From CAVTHW01 sp963734625 (GTDB taxonomy: Bacteria; Acidobacteriota; Terriglobia; Bryobacterales; Bryobacteraceae), in assembly GCA_963734625.1 (NCBI GenBank), contig CAVTHW010000017.1, forward strand, positions 1 to 63,495: 63,495 nt of DNA, written 5' to 3'. Each line of letters starts with the position of its first letter. Position 1 is the first letter of the stretch. The notes under the pieces are model-generated. The model was not told the DNA's origin and ran no database searches. It worked only from the letters and a program-made list of their open reading frames with translations. Position numbers and translations under genes: made by a program. This document shows, piece after piece, positions 52,171 through 61,001 of the stretch.

Positions 52171-52534
52171 GGTTTTGCTCTCCTTAATGGGCTTTGGGTG
52201 TGCTGTGCTCATGCACATGCACCCCTGCCCACCGGCGAGGTCGGGGGTAGCAGAGCGCAAGGGCGCGCGATCCAGGAGGGGGATCACCCAGGCTGCACAA
52301 GCCGACGCTTTTTCAGGCGCGGAAGCTTGGGGAAACCCGGTCGGCGGCGAAGCTTTACCCTTGCGCGCCGCGGGGGGCGGCGCCCCCTAGGGATTGGAGT
52401 ATTTGAATTGGAGTTTTTCCGCGAAAGGGATCGTTACCGGATATCGAACAGGCATTTCTTGGGGCAATGGAGTCACTTACCATCCGATCCCGGTTTCCGC
52501 ACAGACCTGCTCGCCGGAGCCAAAGGGGTTGGCG
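52171..52534. other. Intergenic region of the transfer module with inverted repeats
   Basis: No gene. GGGGGCGGCGCCCCC lies at about 52374-52388, a perfect self-complementary block. GCGCAAGGG (52256-52264) and CCCTTGCGC (52358-52366) form a longer-range inverted repeat. These may end relaxase transcription or take part in ardC control. Confidence 0.4.
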
Positions 52535-55312
52535 TCAGCGCTCCATTCCGTGCCCATGAGATTCGCTTACGGCGTGATCCTGGGCGTGGGCTAATTCTGC
52601 ACCAGAAGAATTCTCCTGGCCGAGGTTCTGTGCTGCGCCGGGGACTTCTGTGTGACTTTCGTCACTACCGATGGCGGAATGTTTGGACACGTCGCGACTC
52701 AGTTCGTCGCCAAGCTTGTCGGCGTGGTTGGTGTAGATTTGGGCGTCGTAGCGGCCACGCGAGACGGCGACGTAGGCCAGTCGAGAGTTGATGAGCTGCT
52801 CGTGGGCGTTCTCGGTATCCACATGAACCAAGACTCGGTCGGCGGTGGTGCCTTGACCGCTGTGGCTGGTGACAGCATAGCCGTAGTCGAGGTGCGGATG
52901 GTTGCGGAGGTTCAGATCGACCTCGCGCCCGGAGTCGAGACGGATTTGTAGGTGGCCCTCGGCGTCGATTGTCTCAATGGTCCCAAGTTCGCGATTGGCG
53001 ATGCGTTCGTCCTTGTACGGCGCGGTGAATTGGACGCGGTCGCCGACGGAAAACTCTCGCTCCGCTTCGCGGTAGACGTTCACGCCCTGAAGGCGGCGCG
53101 GGTCGTAGGTGACCTGCTCGCCGTCGGCGTGCTGGACTGTGAGTAGGTTCCGGTCACCGTCCACGCCGGTGACATGGGCGTACTCGCCGCCTTCGACGCC
53201 GATCGCGCGGCTGCCCTTGGTGTAGCGGATCACGTCGCCGGGCGCGTATTGTGCGGCCCACTGACGGTCGGCCCCGGTGAGATCCTGCCGCGGAGTAAGA
53301 ACTGATTGCCGGTGCTCCTCCCCGGAAACTACGCCTCTGGCTTGCAGCTCGTGATGGATAAGCCGGTTGATCTCCATGCGCGAGGTATTGTCAGGGGAGA
53401 CAACTAGCGTGTTTTCTGGGGCCTCGGCGTAGCGCTCTGCTATCGCTTTCATGCGCTCCTGTGGATTGGCGAACTCGTGCACCCGTCCCTGCTCGGCCAG
53501 ATTCTGGATTGCTTCGCACACTTCGCCGCGGGCAAGCTGCTCCACGGCTTTCCTAAGCAGAGGGTCTTTTTGGCGGACGATTTGATCAAGCTGGGCGGTG
53601 TGCATTCCGGCCTGCTGCAACTGCTCGAACGGCTTTCCGGCTTCGACTCCCTGGTGCTGGCGCGTGTCTCCCACGAAGATCACGCGGTCTCGGGTGTGTA
53701 GTCGCGTGAGGAACTCATGCACCTGCTTGGTGCTCGCCAGACTTGATTCATCGACGAAGTACAGACGGCGGGCTCCATCGTCGGCTTTCTCGCCCCGTGC
53801 CAGGTGATGTTGCAATGTGTGTGCGTTAATGCCCGCTTCTTCGAGTTGCTGCACCGCACGGGAAGTTGGGGCGAGGCCTTCGACCCGATAGCCTTGCTGT
53901 TCGGCGGCTGCGCGGATGGCCGCGAGTGAAGTAGTCTTCCCTGCACCGGCGGTACCCTGCAAGCCGATTACCTGATCCCGGCTCGCGAGAATCTCATCCA
54001 CCACCATGCGCTGGCTGCCGCTCAGATGCGCCAATCGTTCCTGTATGCGCTCGCCCTCCGGCTCGGAAGCGATGGGAGCATAGCGGCCTCGTCCAGACTG
54101 CATCCGCGCGATGTTGTCTCGCTCTAAATTGACCATTTCGCGCGTAGTCAGCATCGGCCCGACTCTCTGGAACTCACCACTACGAATCCGTGAGTCCAGA
54201 TTAGCTTTCACCTCCGTGAGCGTGGCTTTGCCCATGGATCTTCTGAGTGCGTCACGAAGCAGTTCGCGCTCCTCTACGACGGCCTCCCGCTCCATATGGC
54301 GGTCGCGGGCCCACGTCACGGCTTCCTGGGCGTGCTTGGCGGGTTCCGTGCGATCCTGCTGGACACCTTTGTCACGCGCCTGGTCTACGACATACTGGGG
54401 TTGATTCCCGAATGCGTCGGCTACTTCTTGGTGCCTCGCCAGCATCTCTTCTGGACTGAGCGCGATTTTGGCGTCGCGCGTTCGGTGCGCCGCGATCTGG
54501 GCAGGTCCGGCGCCCTCCAAGCCCTGCTCTTCAAGATGGGCTTTGATCTGCTGGCTGCGCGGGCTGCTGGCTTCCAGATATTCCTTTGTGTAGCCTCGGA
54601 TTTCCGGTGCGCCGTTCTTGCCGGCATCGAGTGCATATCCGAGCGCTTTCAATCGCGACGCCAGTTCAGATTGATAAACGGCGGTAGCGTACTGCTGACT
54701 CTCGTAGACCTCCCGCGGCTGAACGGCTCGCGTGTTTCCGTCCTTCGTCTCGGTCACATTGAAAAACACCACGTGCGTGTGTAACTGGGGAGCGGAGTAG
54801 CCGTCCACGGGTCGGGCGCTGTCGTGCTCGAACTTCGCTGCGGCCCATTTCCCGGTGGTCTCAGCCGGATGGTTGCCGCCGATGCGAGCCTGGACGTAGC
54901 GCTCCAGCTCGCCCACTGCAATGCTTACGCTCGCCCTGTGCGCATCGCGCACGCGTTCATCGCCTCCCACCAAGGCCGTGAGCGAAACACTTTTGGGCGC
55001 ACTAAACGTGGCGTCCCAGCCGGAGCGGTGTTCCATGGTCTTCACGGACTCACCACGTTCGTTTTCGTACTCGAACGAATCACGATGCCGAACGAGTTGC
55101 TCTCCGGTTTCCGGGTGCTGGCCATTGGCGAGCCGGGCAAACTGTTCCTCGGTGACTTCGCCGGTGAGACCCCACTGCGCCGCCAACTTGCCTTGCCACT
55201 CGCCTCGTACTTGATTGCTCTGGGTGTAGTAATTTTGCTCGGCGGATGTGAACTCACTCCGGTGATACGCCTGCGCCTGGCTCGCGCTGAGCGGTCTGGA
55301 AATGGTCACCAT
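52535..55312 (-). CDS. MobF-family conjugative relaxase-helicase (TrwC/TraI-like)
   Basis: The protein has 925 residues. The N-terminal relaxase domain has the tyrosine pair YY near residue 28 (AEQNYYTQSN) and the three-His metal site in PQLHTHVVFFN (about 180-190). The C-terminal half is a RecD-like 5'-3' helicase with Walker A GTAGAGKTT, YFVDESSLAS (Walker B), GDTRQHQGVEAGKPF, and the late motif GYAVTSHSGQGTTADRVLV. It nicks oriT, attaches to the 5' end and unwinds the strand for transfer. It lies between ardC and the coupling-protein gene. Confidence 0.93.
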   Translation of the reverse strand: MVTISRPLSASQAQAYHRSEFTSAEQNYYTQSNQVRGEWQGKLAAQWGLTGEVTEEQFARLANGQHPETGEQLVRHRDSFEYENERGESVKTMEHRSGWDATFSAPKSVSLTALVGGDERVRDAHRASVSIAVGELERYVQARIGGNHPAETTGKWAAAKFEHDSARPVDGYSAPQLHTHVVFFNVTETKDGNTRAVQPREVYESQQYATAVYQSELASRLKALGYALDAGKNGAPEIRGYTKEYLEASSPRSQQIKAHLEEQGLEGAGPAQIAAHRTRDAKIALSPEEMLARHQEVADAFGNQPQYVVDQARDKGVQQDRTEPAKHAQEAVTWARDRHMEREAVVEERELLRDALRRSMGKATLTEVKANLDSRIRSGEFQRVGPMLTTREMVNLERDNIARMQSGRGRYAPIASEPEGERIQERLAHLSGSQRMVVDEILASRDQVIGLQGTAGAGKTTSLAAIRAAAEQQGYRVEGLAPTSRAVQQLEEAGINAHTLQHHLARGEKADDGARRLYFVDESSLASTKQVHEFLTRLHTRDRVIFVGDTRQHQGVEAGKPFEQLQQAGMHTAQLDQIVRQKDPLLRKAVEQLARGEVCEAIQNLAEQGRVHEFANPQERMKAIAERYAEAPENTLVVSPDNTSRMEINRLIHHELQARGVVSGEEHRQSVLTPRQDLTGADRQWAAQYAPGDVIRYTKGSRAIGVEGGEYAHVTGVDGDRNLLTVQHADGEQVTYDPRRLQGVNVYREAEREFSVGDRVQFTAPYKDERIANRELGTIETIDAEGHLQIRLDSGREVDLNLRNHPHLDYGYAVTSHSGQGTTADRVLVHVDTENAHEQLINSRLAYVAVSRGRYDAQIYTNHADKLGDELSRDVSKHSAIGSDESHTEVPGAAQNLGQENSSGAELAHAQDHAVSESHGHGMER

Positions 55313-55330
55313 GGGTCTACCGCGAGTTCG

Positions 55331-57280
55331 TCAATCGAAGATTGAGTGCTGCGGGCTTTCCTCCCGCTCCTGGGATTTCTCCCCAGTCGGCTGCGGACGG
55401 TTTGGTGGCTGGGCAGTGATGTTCTGGACTGGCGTGTATCCCTCGATCGGGCGGGGGATGAAACCACGCTGCTTCCGCTCGGGCGGAACCCAGGGAAACG
55501 TCACCGGCACGACCAGGTTTTGGGACTTCAAATAGCCGCTCAGGTTGGGCAGGCCCTGGATCACGGAATCCATCACCAGCGGTTCGACCCGACGCTCCAG
55601 GTGATAGGTCTTGCTCTTGCGCTTCCGGGTATCGAAGGACCGCGACATTGGCTCGGTTCGGCTCTCCTTCAGTCGCTCAATCTCGACATTGCCAATAGTT
55701 TCACTGATCCATTTGGCGGCGCGTGGCTCGCTGGTGCGCAGGAAGATCTTCGTCATCGGTTGCGAAAGCATTGTCTCGGCTTCGATGCCGTAGCGCGCTT
55801 CCAACTGGGTGCGGCCCTGGAAACCCAGCACCAGCCGGAGGTTGGCTTTGCGCGCTTCAGTGACGGCCGTTGGTAGCTGGGGTAGCCGCTGTAAGCTGGC
55901 CAGTTCGTCGAGGATGATCCACACGGGGCGCGCTCCGCCCTCGGCGGATGTCATCAACCGCAGGAGCAGCGAATCGAGCCACAGGCTCACGAGGGGACGC
56001 AAGCTTTCGCGAATCTCGTGGCGGCTGGGCAAGAACAGCCAGCCTGCGCGTTCGTGAGCCCAAGTCGCGGCGCTCCAGCGGCCTTGGCCCTTCTGCTCCG
56101 TGGGCAGGAGACGAAACGCGGGGGCGACCTGGTTGAAAGTGGACTGCACAGCCGCGCGCTGGCCGCCCGCCGTGGGAGCTACGAAGGGAGCTAGCGCCGT
56201 TCCTTCCAATCGCTGGTCGATCTCCTCGAAATGGCGCATCCAATAGGTCAGTAGTTCCGGCGTGGGCTTGTAGCGCGTGACTAAATAGGCAAAGATGCTC
56301 CGTGCTGCCTCGGTGAAAAAGGGATTCTCGTGGGGTTTATCTGGAAACAGGGAGTTGGCCACGGTCAAAGCTTCCGGAGCGTAGCGAACCTCATCGGAAG
56401 GGGTCCAGTACGGCATGCGCTCGTCTACGGGATTGAGGATCAGATCGCCTCGGGCCGGGTCGTAATACTGAGGCGTGAACTCCAGCGCAGGGTCGTACAC
56501 GATGGCGCTTTCGCCTCGGGCGCGGATTTGCGGAAGAAGCTGGCGGATGAGCGAAGATTTCCCGGTGCCGGAGTCTCCGAGAAGCAGCAAATGGCTTGGC
56601 TCTTCGTGGCGCGGGATGCGGACCATGTGGCGCTGCGGATAGCTCGACAGCCGTTCGCGGACAGTGAGCGCGTCGGTTGTCGCGAAACCAACTCCGTCGG
56701 AGCGTTTGAGCTTATTGAACTCGGCGCGCGTCACTCGGACGGGTCCTTGGCGGACGCGGCCCTCTTGAAGCTGGCGCATCGCTTTACGGTCCTGTGCCAT
56801 TGCCCAGGGCAACAACAGCAGGAACGCAAGACCACCGTAGACCGCTCGCAGGGAGAGGTCCCAGAGCGTCTGGCCGTCGTAGATCAAGTTGGTGAGTGCG
56901 GCGTGGAGTTTGGCGTTATCGAACTCGTTGTGCAGCCATTCGAGGCGTTGGGCACCATGCTTTCTGGCTGCTTCCGATAGGGCAAACGGCATTGCCGTCT
57001 GTGGTGGGATTCCCGCCGGAACAATGACCGGACGAACGTCACTGTCGTTCACAAGGAACTGTCGGTTCTTCGGGTAGTTGGCAACCAGCAGGCGGTATTG
57101 GCTGGAACTGCCACGCGTCGTGAATATGTACGTGAGCAAGTAGTGGCGCTGGAGCGGAGTCCACTGCCGCTCGACAACCAAAGTGAGAACGACCGCTGGG
57201 AAAAGCAGTGCGATGATGAGCACGCCCCAGGTAAGAATGGGTTGCGGTGGGGATACTTCTTGACGCCAGTCTGAGTTCAT
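55331..57280 (-). CDS. Type IV coupling protein (TrwB/TraD-like DNA translocase)
   Basis: The protein has 649 residues. Two membrane segments (about 15-38 and 145-160) precede the AAA-like motor: Walker A GDSGTGKSS, Walker B VWIILDELASLQ, and the late motif SEPRAAKWISETIG. The C-terminus is Pro-rich and disordered. It links the relaxosome to a mating channel and pumps the DNA. The channel genes are not present, so a helper element must supply them. Its start overlaps the stop of the RHH gene (ATGA). Confidence 0.9.
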   Translation of the reverse strand: MNSDWRQEVSPPQPILTWGVLIIALLFPAVVLTLVVERQWTPLQRHYLLTYIFTTRGSSSQYRLLVANYPKNRQFLVNDSDVRPVIVPAGIPPQTAMPFALSEAARKHGAQRLEWLHNEFDNAKLHAALTNLIYDGQTLWDLSLRAVYGGLAFLLLLPWAMAQDRKAMRQLQEGRVRQGPVRVTRAEFNKLKRSDGVGFATTDALTVRERLSSYPQRHMVRIPRHEEPSHLLLLGDSGTGKSSLIRQLLPQIRARGESAIVYDPALEFTPQYYDPARGDLILNPVDERMPYWTPSDEVRYAPEALTVANSLFPDKPHENPFFTEAARSIFAYLVTRYKPTPELLTYWMRHFEEIDQRLEGTALAPFVAPTAGGQRAAVQSTFNQVAPAFRLLPTEQKGQGRWSAATWAHERAGWLFLPSRHEIRESLRPLVSLWLDSLLLRLMTSAEGGARPVWIILDELASLQRLPQLPTAVTEARKANLRLVLGFQGRTQLEARYGIEAETMLSQPMTKIFLRTSEPRAAKWISETIGNVEIERLKESRTEPMSRSFDTRKRKSKTYHLERRVEPLVMDSVIQGLPNLSGYLKSQNLVVPVTFPWVPPERKQRGFIPRPIEGYTPVQNITAQPPNRPQPTGEKSQEREESPQHSIFD

Positions 57281-57648
57281 TCCCGGCCTCCGGCCGCCTG
57301 TGGTTCCTTGCCGTTTTGAACTTGAATCAGGAACTCAACGGCGCGTTTGATTTTGGTGGAGTCGGCGCGTTCGACGATGCTGGCCATTTGTTCGCGGGTG
57401 ACTTTGCCGTCGCTGGTGAAGACGTAAACCAGGTTCCCGACGATAGTGCGGAGGCCGATCACTTCAGCCAAAAGAGCCTGCTCAACCGGAGTGCCCGTGG
57501 GATGGTCGGCAACCTTGAGGAGCACCTCGCGGCACCATTCGCCGAGCGGTTTCCCGGTAGCTTCCGCCAGGGTTTGGAGACGCGCGAAGTCGGCTTCCGA
57601 GACGCGAACGCCGATGCTCTTCGTGCGGAACTGTGAGCGGTCCTGCAT
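57277..57648 (-). CDS. Ribbon-helix-helix relaxosome accessory protein (TrwA/MobC-like)
   Basis: The protein has 123 residues. An N-terminal ribbon-helix-helix pattern (SIGVRVSEADFARLQTLAEA) is followed by a helical segment (LLAEVIGLRTIVGNLVYV) and a charged tail. MobF systems such as R388 encode a small RHH protein (TrwA) that binds oriT, represses the operon and stimulates the coupling ATPase. Gene order RHH, coupling protein, relaxase matches trwABC exactly. It is the first gene of the transfer operon, next to the probable oriT. Confidence 0.75.
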   Translation of the reverse strand: MQDRSQFRTKSIGVRVSEADFARLQTLAEATGKPLGEWCREVLLKVADHPTGTPVEQALLAEVIGLRTIVGNLVYVFTSDGKVTREQMASIVERADSTKIKRAVEFLIQVQNGKEPQAAGGRE

Positions 57649-58328
57649 ACTGCCTGCCTCAACGCTACGTCGTCAAGTCAACGAGTTAACGTAGGCGAGC
57701 GTCTCTTGCTTCTTAGCCCGTTGGTTCAGCGCAAGCGCCTGCGCAACAACACGTTCCCTTACGCAATCGCGGCGCTTGCATACGCCACCCTGCAAGGGGT
57801 GACGTGTCATCCCTTTCAGCCGGTGCGCAGCACCGTCCGACGCCGCGCCTGGGACTAGACCTCTCCATACGTCAGCGAGAGCTCCTCCATCGTCTCCGCG
57901 TTCACTCGCAATGCCTCCATCTCCGCTTGCCACTGGCCGCCTCCACAGGCACGCAGATGCCCCACCGCGGGCAAAAATTCTCGCCGTACCTGTTTCCCAT
58001 CGCATATACCGCCGTTCTTGGGAGGCGCGAAGAGCTTCTCTATAGGTGTTCCAGGGCCGTTGGACGGACCCAGAAACCGCTGATTTCACAGCGCCCATGA
58101 CACCCTCCAAGCAGCATCGTGGGGCAAGTTCGGCTATTTGTCAAAAGCCCCGCAGGTGCGACCCTTCGAACCCCGGACCAGACCTTTCTGAGGCCACTTT
58201 TGCAATGTTCCCGATTCTGCCCGAGAATGTGGCCATTGAGGAGTCCGGGTGTGCCATTCACCTCCCCCGGTCGGCGTGCTACGTTAGTGGCCAGGCCAAA
58301 CCTCGTCGAGCCATTCCAAGGAGAACGA
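57649..58328. other. Non-coding region, candidate oriT
   Basis: No convincing gene lies in these 680 bases between the transfer operon and the integrase. In trwABC-type modules oriT lies just upstream of the RHH gene. Hairpin CACCC-TGCAAG-GGGTG (57786-57801) is followed by GACGTGTC; GCGCAAGCGCCTGCGC occurs at 57728-57743. A minus-strand frame of 145 codons (58110-57673) has no protein-like character. The integrase ribosome site is at the right end. Confidence 0.45.
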
Positions 58329-59471
58329 ATGGCAAGACGGGAATTTCAGAAGCCCCAGGTGCTGAAGCACGAGGGGCGTCGAGCGTATTGGTATGTCCGG
58401 TACCGCGTGAAAGTGCTCACCGCGCCGGGACAGTTTGAAAGAGAGGAGAAATGGCACCAGCTCGGTTATTGCGACGAGATGACCAAGCGACAGGCAGAGC
58501 GTCTTCGCGACGAGATCCTGCGCAAGGTCAACGACCAAGTCTACACGATCCAGAATCAGTTACCGTTGGGTGAGTTTGTGAAGCTCTACCTCCAACAACA
58601 CGTACCCACACTGGCGCCCGGTCCAAGGCAGAAGTACACCTCCCTCCTCCAGAACCACATCCTGCCGGCGTTCGGCGAGAAACGCATGTGCGACATTCGA
58701 ACCGACGTTGTCCAGGCTTTCCTCAACCAGAAGGAAGCCGAAGGCCTCTCGTGGTGGACCCGGAATGACCTGAAAGGCATCATTTCTGGCCTCTATACGA
58801 AGGCAGCGGACTGGGGCTACTGGCAGGGTAAGAACCCAGTGCTGCGAACGAGCCTCGGCCGGAAACGGGCTCGCAGGCAGAAGCGCATTCTGACCGGCGC
58901 GCAGATCCGGGCTCTGCTCGCGGAGTTGCCAGCGCTCATTCAAATGATGGTCCTGACCGCGATCTCGACCGGGATGCGGATCTCAGAGATCATCGGCTTG
59001 AAGTGGCAGTGTGTCGACCTCGAACGAGGTATGGTGCGGGTTCAGGAGCGGAACTACCGTGGCGATACGGACGAACCAAAAACGGAGCGCTCCAAGCGTG
59101 TGCTCGCTTTGGGGGCCCTCCTCGACGAGTATAGGCGCGTGTGCCCGCCGAATGCCTCGCCCGATGACTACGTGTTTCACTCCGAGGGGGAACCGATGGA
59201 CGATCGGCAACTCCTCCGCCGTTATCTGCGTCCAGTGGCGAAGCGCCTCGGCATCTACTTCCTCGGATTTGGTTGGCACACGTTTCGCCGGCAGAATCTG
59301 ACCGTCATCCAGGAGGAAGGCGCCAACCCATTCGAGGCCATGGCGCAGGCCGGGCATTCACGCCTGGTGATGACCGGGGAGTACACGATCGTGGGTCTCA
59401 AGCGCAGGGAAAAGGCAGTGCGGAAGTTGCAGAAGCGATTGTTCCAGACCGGTCTCCAGAAGGCCGGTTAG
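58329..59471 (+). CDS. int: Tyrosine recombinase/integrase of element B
   Basis: The protein has 380 residues. The N-terminal core-binding domain spans about 75-165. The catalytic domain (about 185-365) carries R217 (STGMRISE), K251 region (PKTERSKR), H317-x-x-R320 (WHTFRR), H343 (AGHSRLVMTGEYT) and the nucleophile Y352. AAGGAG precedes the ATG at 58329; the frame is open 210 bases upstream but that stretch is not protein-like. It ends 75 bases before the tRNA-Ala gene, its probable attachment site. Confidence 0.93.
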   Translation: MARREFQKPQVLKHEGRRAYWYVRYRVKVLTAPGQFEREEKWHQLGYCDEMTKRQAERLRDEILRKVNDQVYTIQNQLPLGEFVKLYLQQHVPTLAPGPRQKYTSLLQNHILPAFGEKRMCDIRTDVVQAFLNQKEAEGLSWWTRNDLKGIISGLYTKAADWGYWQGKNPVLRTSLGRKRARRQKRILTGAQIRALLAELPALIQMMVLTAISTGMRISEIIGLKWQCVDLERGMVRVQERNYRGDTDEPKTERSKRVLALGALLDEYRRVCPPNASPDDYVFHSEGEPMDDRQLLRRYLRPVAKRLGIYFLGFGWHTFRRQNLTVIQEEGANPFEAMAQAGHSRLVMTGEYTIVGLKRREKAVRKLQKRLFQTGLQKAG

Positions 59472-59480
59472 TCAGAATTG

Positions 59481-59500
59481 TGCGGGAATTGTGCGGGATT
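59481..59500 (+). repeat. Integrase arm-type repeat, right end of element B
   Basis: TGCGGGAATTGTGCGGGATT repeats the 18-base unit seen twice at the left end (37811, 37841). It starts 10 bases after the integrase stop and 64 bases before the att core. Confidence 0.7.
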
Positions 59501-59547
59501 CGGAAGGGTGCAGAAGCGGTGAAAGGCTTGGAAGTAATTGAGAAGAT

Positions 59548-59623
59548 TGGTGGACCTGGTGAGATTCGAACTCACGACCTCTTCCATGCCATGGAAGCGC
59601 GCTCCCAACTGCGCCACAGGCCC
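59548..59623 (-). tRNA. tRNA-Ala (GGC), element attachment site
   Basis: 76 nt including the encoded CCA. All arms fold: acceptor GGGCCTG/CAGGTCC with the alanine identity pair G3-U70, D arm GCGC/GCGC, anticodon arm CTTCC/GGAAG with loop ATGGCAT (anticodon GGC), T arm GTGAG-TTCGAAT-CTCAC. TATAAT on the minus strand at 59651-59646 is a likely -10. Bases 59545-59597 are the att core (copy 3), so element insertion regenerates the 3' half and leaves the tRNA intact. Confidence 0.97.
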
Positions 59624-59659
59624 ATCGTTTTGAACGACTCGTTCTATTATAGTACAGAC

Positions 59660-60220
59660 ATGGATCGAGATCAGGCTTGGCAGATTCTTTGCGAATTCAC
59701 GAAGTCGGAAAGCCTCCGGCGCCATGCGCTTGCGGTGGAGGCGTGCATGCTGGCCTACGCCCGCAAGCTCGGCCAGGACGAGGTGCAGTGGTCCGTAACC
59801 GCCCTGCTGCACGATTTCGATTGGGAGATCCACCCCGAGGCTCCCGACCATCCGGTCAAGGGCGAGCCCATCCTGGCCGAGCGCGGGGTGAGCGAGGAGA
59901 TCCGCCGCGCGGTGCTCTCTCACGCCACCTACAGCGGCGTGTCGCGCCAGTCCCCGCTCGAGAAGGCTCTGTTCGCCTGCGACGAGATCTCCGGCCTTCT
60001 GACTGCCATCTCGCTCGTCAAACCGCACCGGAGCATCTTCGAAGTGGACTTCGCCTCCGTGAAAAAGAAGATGAAGGACAAGGCCTTCGCCCGCTCCGTC
60101 AACCGCGAGGAGATCGTCCAGGGCGCCGCCGAACTCGGGGTTCCGCTGGAGGAACACGCGAACACCTGCATCCTGGCCATGCAGGGAATTGCCGATGAAT
60201 TAGGCCTGCGGGGAGTTTGA
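59660..60220 (+). CDS. HD-domain (HDIG-type) hydrolase
   Basis: The protein has 186 residues. The HD metal site is visible: RHALAVEACMLAYARK (first His), then LLHDFDWE (HD pair) and a third ligand region SHATYSG. Such proteins hydrolyse nucleotides or phosphoesters; this short form is common next to tRNA genes and of unknown substrate. The ATG at 59660 lies only 37 bases from the tRNA 5' end and has no ribosome site. The longer in-frame extension runs through the tRNA gene and can be excluded. Confidence 0.82.
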   Translation: MDRDQAWQILCEFTKSESLRRHALAVEACMLAYARKLGQDEVQWSVTALLHDFDWEIHPEAPDHPVKGEPILAERGVSEEIRRAVLSHATYSGVSRQSPLEKALFACDEISGLLTAISLVKPHRSIFEVDFASVKKKMKDKAFARSVNREEIVQGAAELGVPLEEHANTCILAMQGIADELGLRGV

Positions 60221-60254
60221 CATCGTCGAGCGTCCTCTCAAGACCCTTGAGCGA

Positions 60255-61001
60255 GTGCTGTCCAAGGCCGGGCTGGGGTCGCGAACCCAGGCCCGTAAGT
60301 GGATCGGGGCGGGCCGTGTCGCCGTAAACGGGAAGATCATCAGCACTCCGGATCACTGGACCGACATGGAGCGCGACCGGGTCACGCTGGACGGGCGCCC
60401 AGTGCAGTCAGTCCGCAAAATCTATCTATTCCTGTACAAACCCAAGGGCTATCTAACCACTTACAAGGATCCCGAGGGCCGCGCCACGGTCTATGACCTC
60501 CTGCCGGACATCGACGATTACGTATTCCCCGTCGGCCGTCTCGATCTCGATACCAGCGGCCTGCTGCTCTTGACCAACGATACCCAGTTCGCCGAGCGCA
60601 TCGCCAACCCCTCCTACAAAGTCTCCAAGACATACCTGGTCAAGGCCGCGACGCGGCTCACCGAGGAACAACTGGAGATGCTGCGCGGCGGGGTTGTCTT
60701 GAACGACGGGCCAACCGCACCCGCTGCCGTCACCAGATTGAGGGAATCCAGCGGCAAGACGTTCTTCGAGATCACCATCTCGGAGGGACGCAACCGGCAG
60801 GTGCGGCGCATGGTGGAGGCCCTCGGGAGCAAGGTGCTGAAGCTGGTCCGGACGGCGATCGGACCGATTCGCATCGGGGACCTGCAAATTGGAAAACACC
60901 GCCCCCTGACCGCCGCGGAGGTCAGGCTGCTGGGAGGCTCGCCTCCAGCGCCCGGTCGCGCGCCGCGTACCCGCAAGCCACCACGGTCAGGAACATCATG
61001 A
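60255..61001 (+). CDS. RluB/RsuA-family 23S/16S rRNA pseudouridine synthase
   Basis: The protein has 248 residues. An S4 RNA-binding domain (about 1-50, SKAGLGSRTQARKWIGAGRV) precedes the synthase domain with catalytic D97 in GRLDLDTSGLLLL, the lead-in KPKGYLTTYKDPEGR and SEGRNRQVRRM near the C-terminus. It converts a uridine of rRNA to pseudouridine, most likely RluB-type in 23S rRNA. The start is uncertain: GTG at 60255 is used here, but the S4 homology (LERVLSKAG) appears to begin a few codons earlier, where no start codon is seen. The 3' end overlaps the next gene, which is convergent, by 80 bases. Confidence 0.88.
   Translation: MLSKAGLGSRTQARKWIGAGRVAVNGKIISTPDHWTDMERDRVTLDGRPVQSVRKIYLFLYKPKGYLTTYKDPEGRATVYDLLPDIDDYVFPVGRLDLDTSGLLLLTNDTQFAERIANPSYKVSKTYLVKAATRLTEEQLEMLRGGVVLNDGPTAPAAVTRLRESSGKTFFEITISEGRNRQVRRMVEALGSKVLKLVRTAIGPIRIGDLQIGKHRPLTAAEVRLLGGSPPAPGRAPRTRKPPRSGTS

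Larger units (their letters stand above)
37688..59597. mobile_element. Element B: about 22-kb integrative mobilizable element at tRNA-Ala(GGC)
   Basis: It is bounded by 53-bp direct repeats (37688-37740 and 59545-59597) that are the 3' half of tRNA-Ala. It carries a tyrosine integrase next to the tRNA, a MobF relaxase, a coupling protein, an RHH accessory protein, ArdC antirestriction and an AbiE-type system, but no mating-pair-formation (VirB/Trb) genes. The internal block 40-51 kb holds decayed and acidobacterium-like genes, so this DNA circulates among related hosts. Confidence 0.8.

Noticed and set aside
51325..52791. Plus-strand frame of 488 codons
   Set aside because: It is antisense to ardC and to the end of the relaxase gene, both of which have clear motifs.
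57673..58110. Minus-strand frame of 145 codons in the candidate oriT region
   Set aside because: The amino-acid pattern is irregular and there is no ribosome site. The frame seems to be an effect of base composition.
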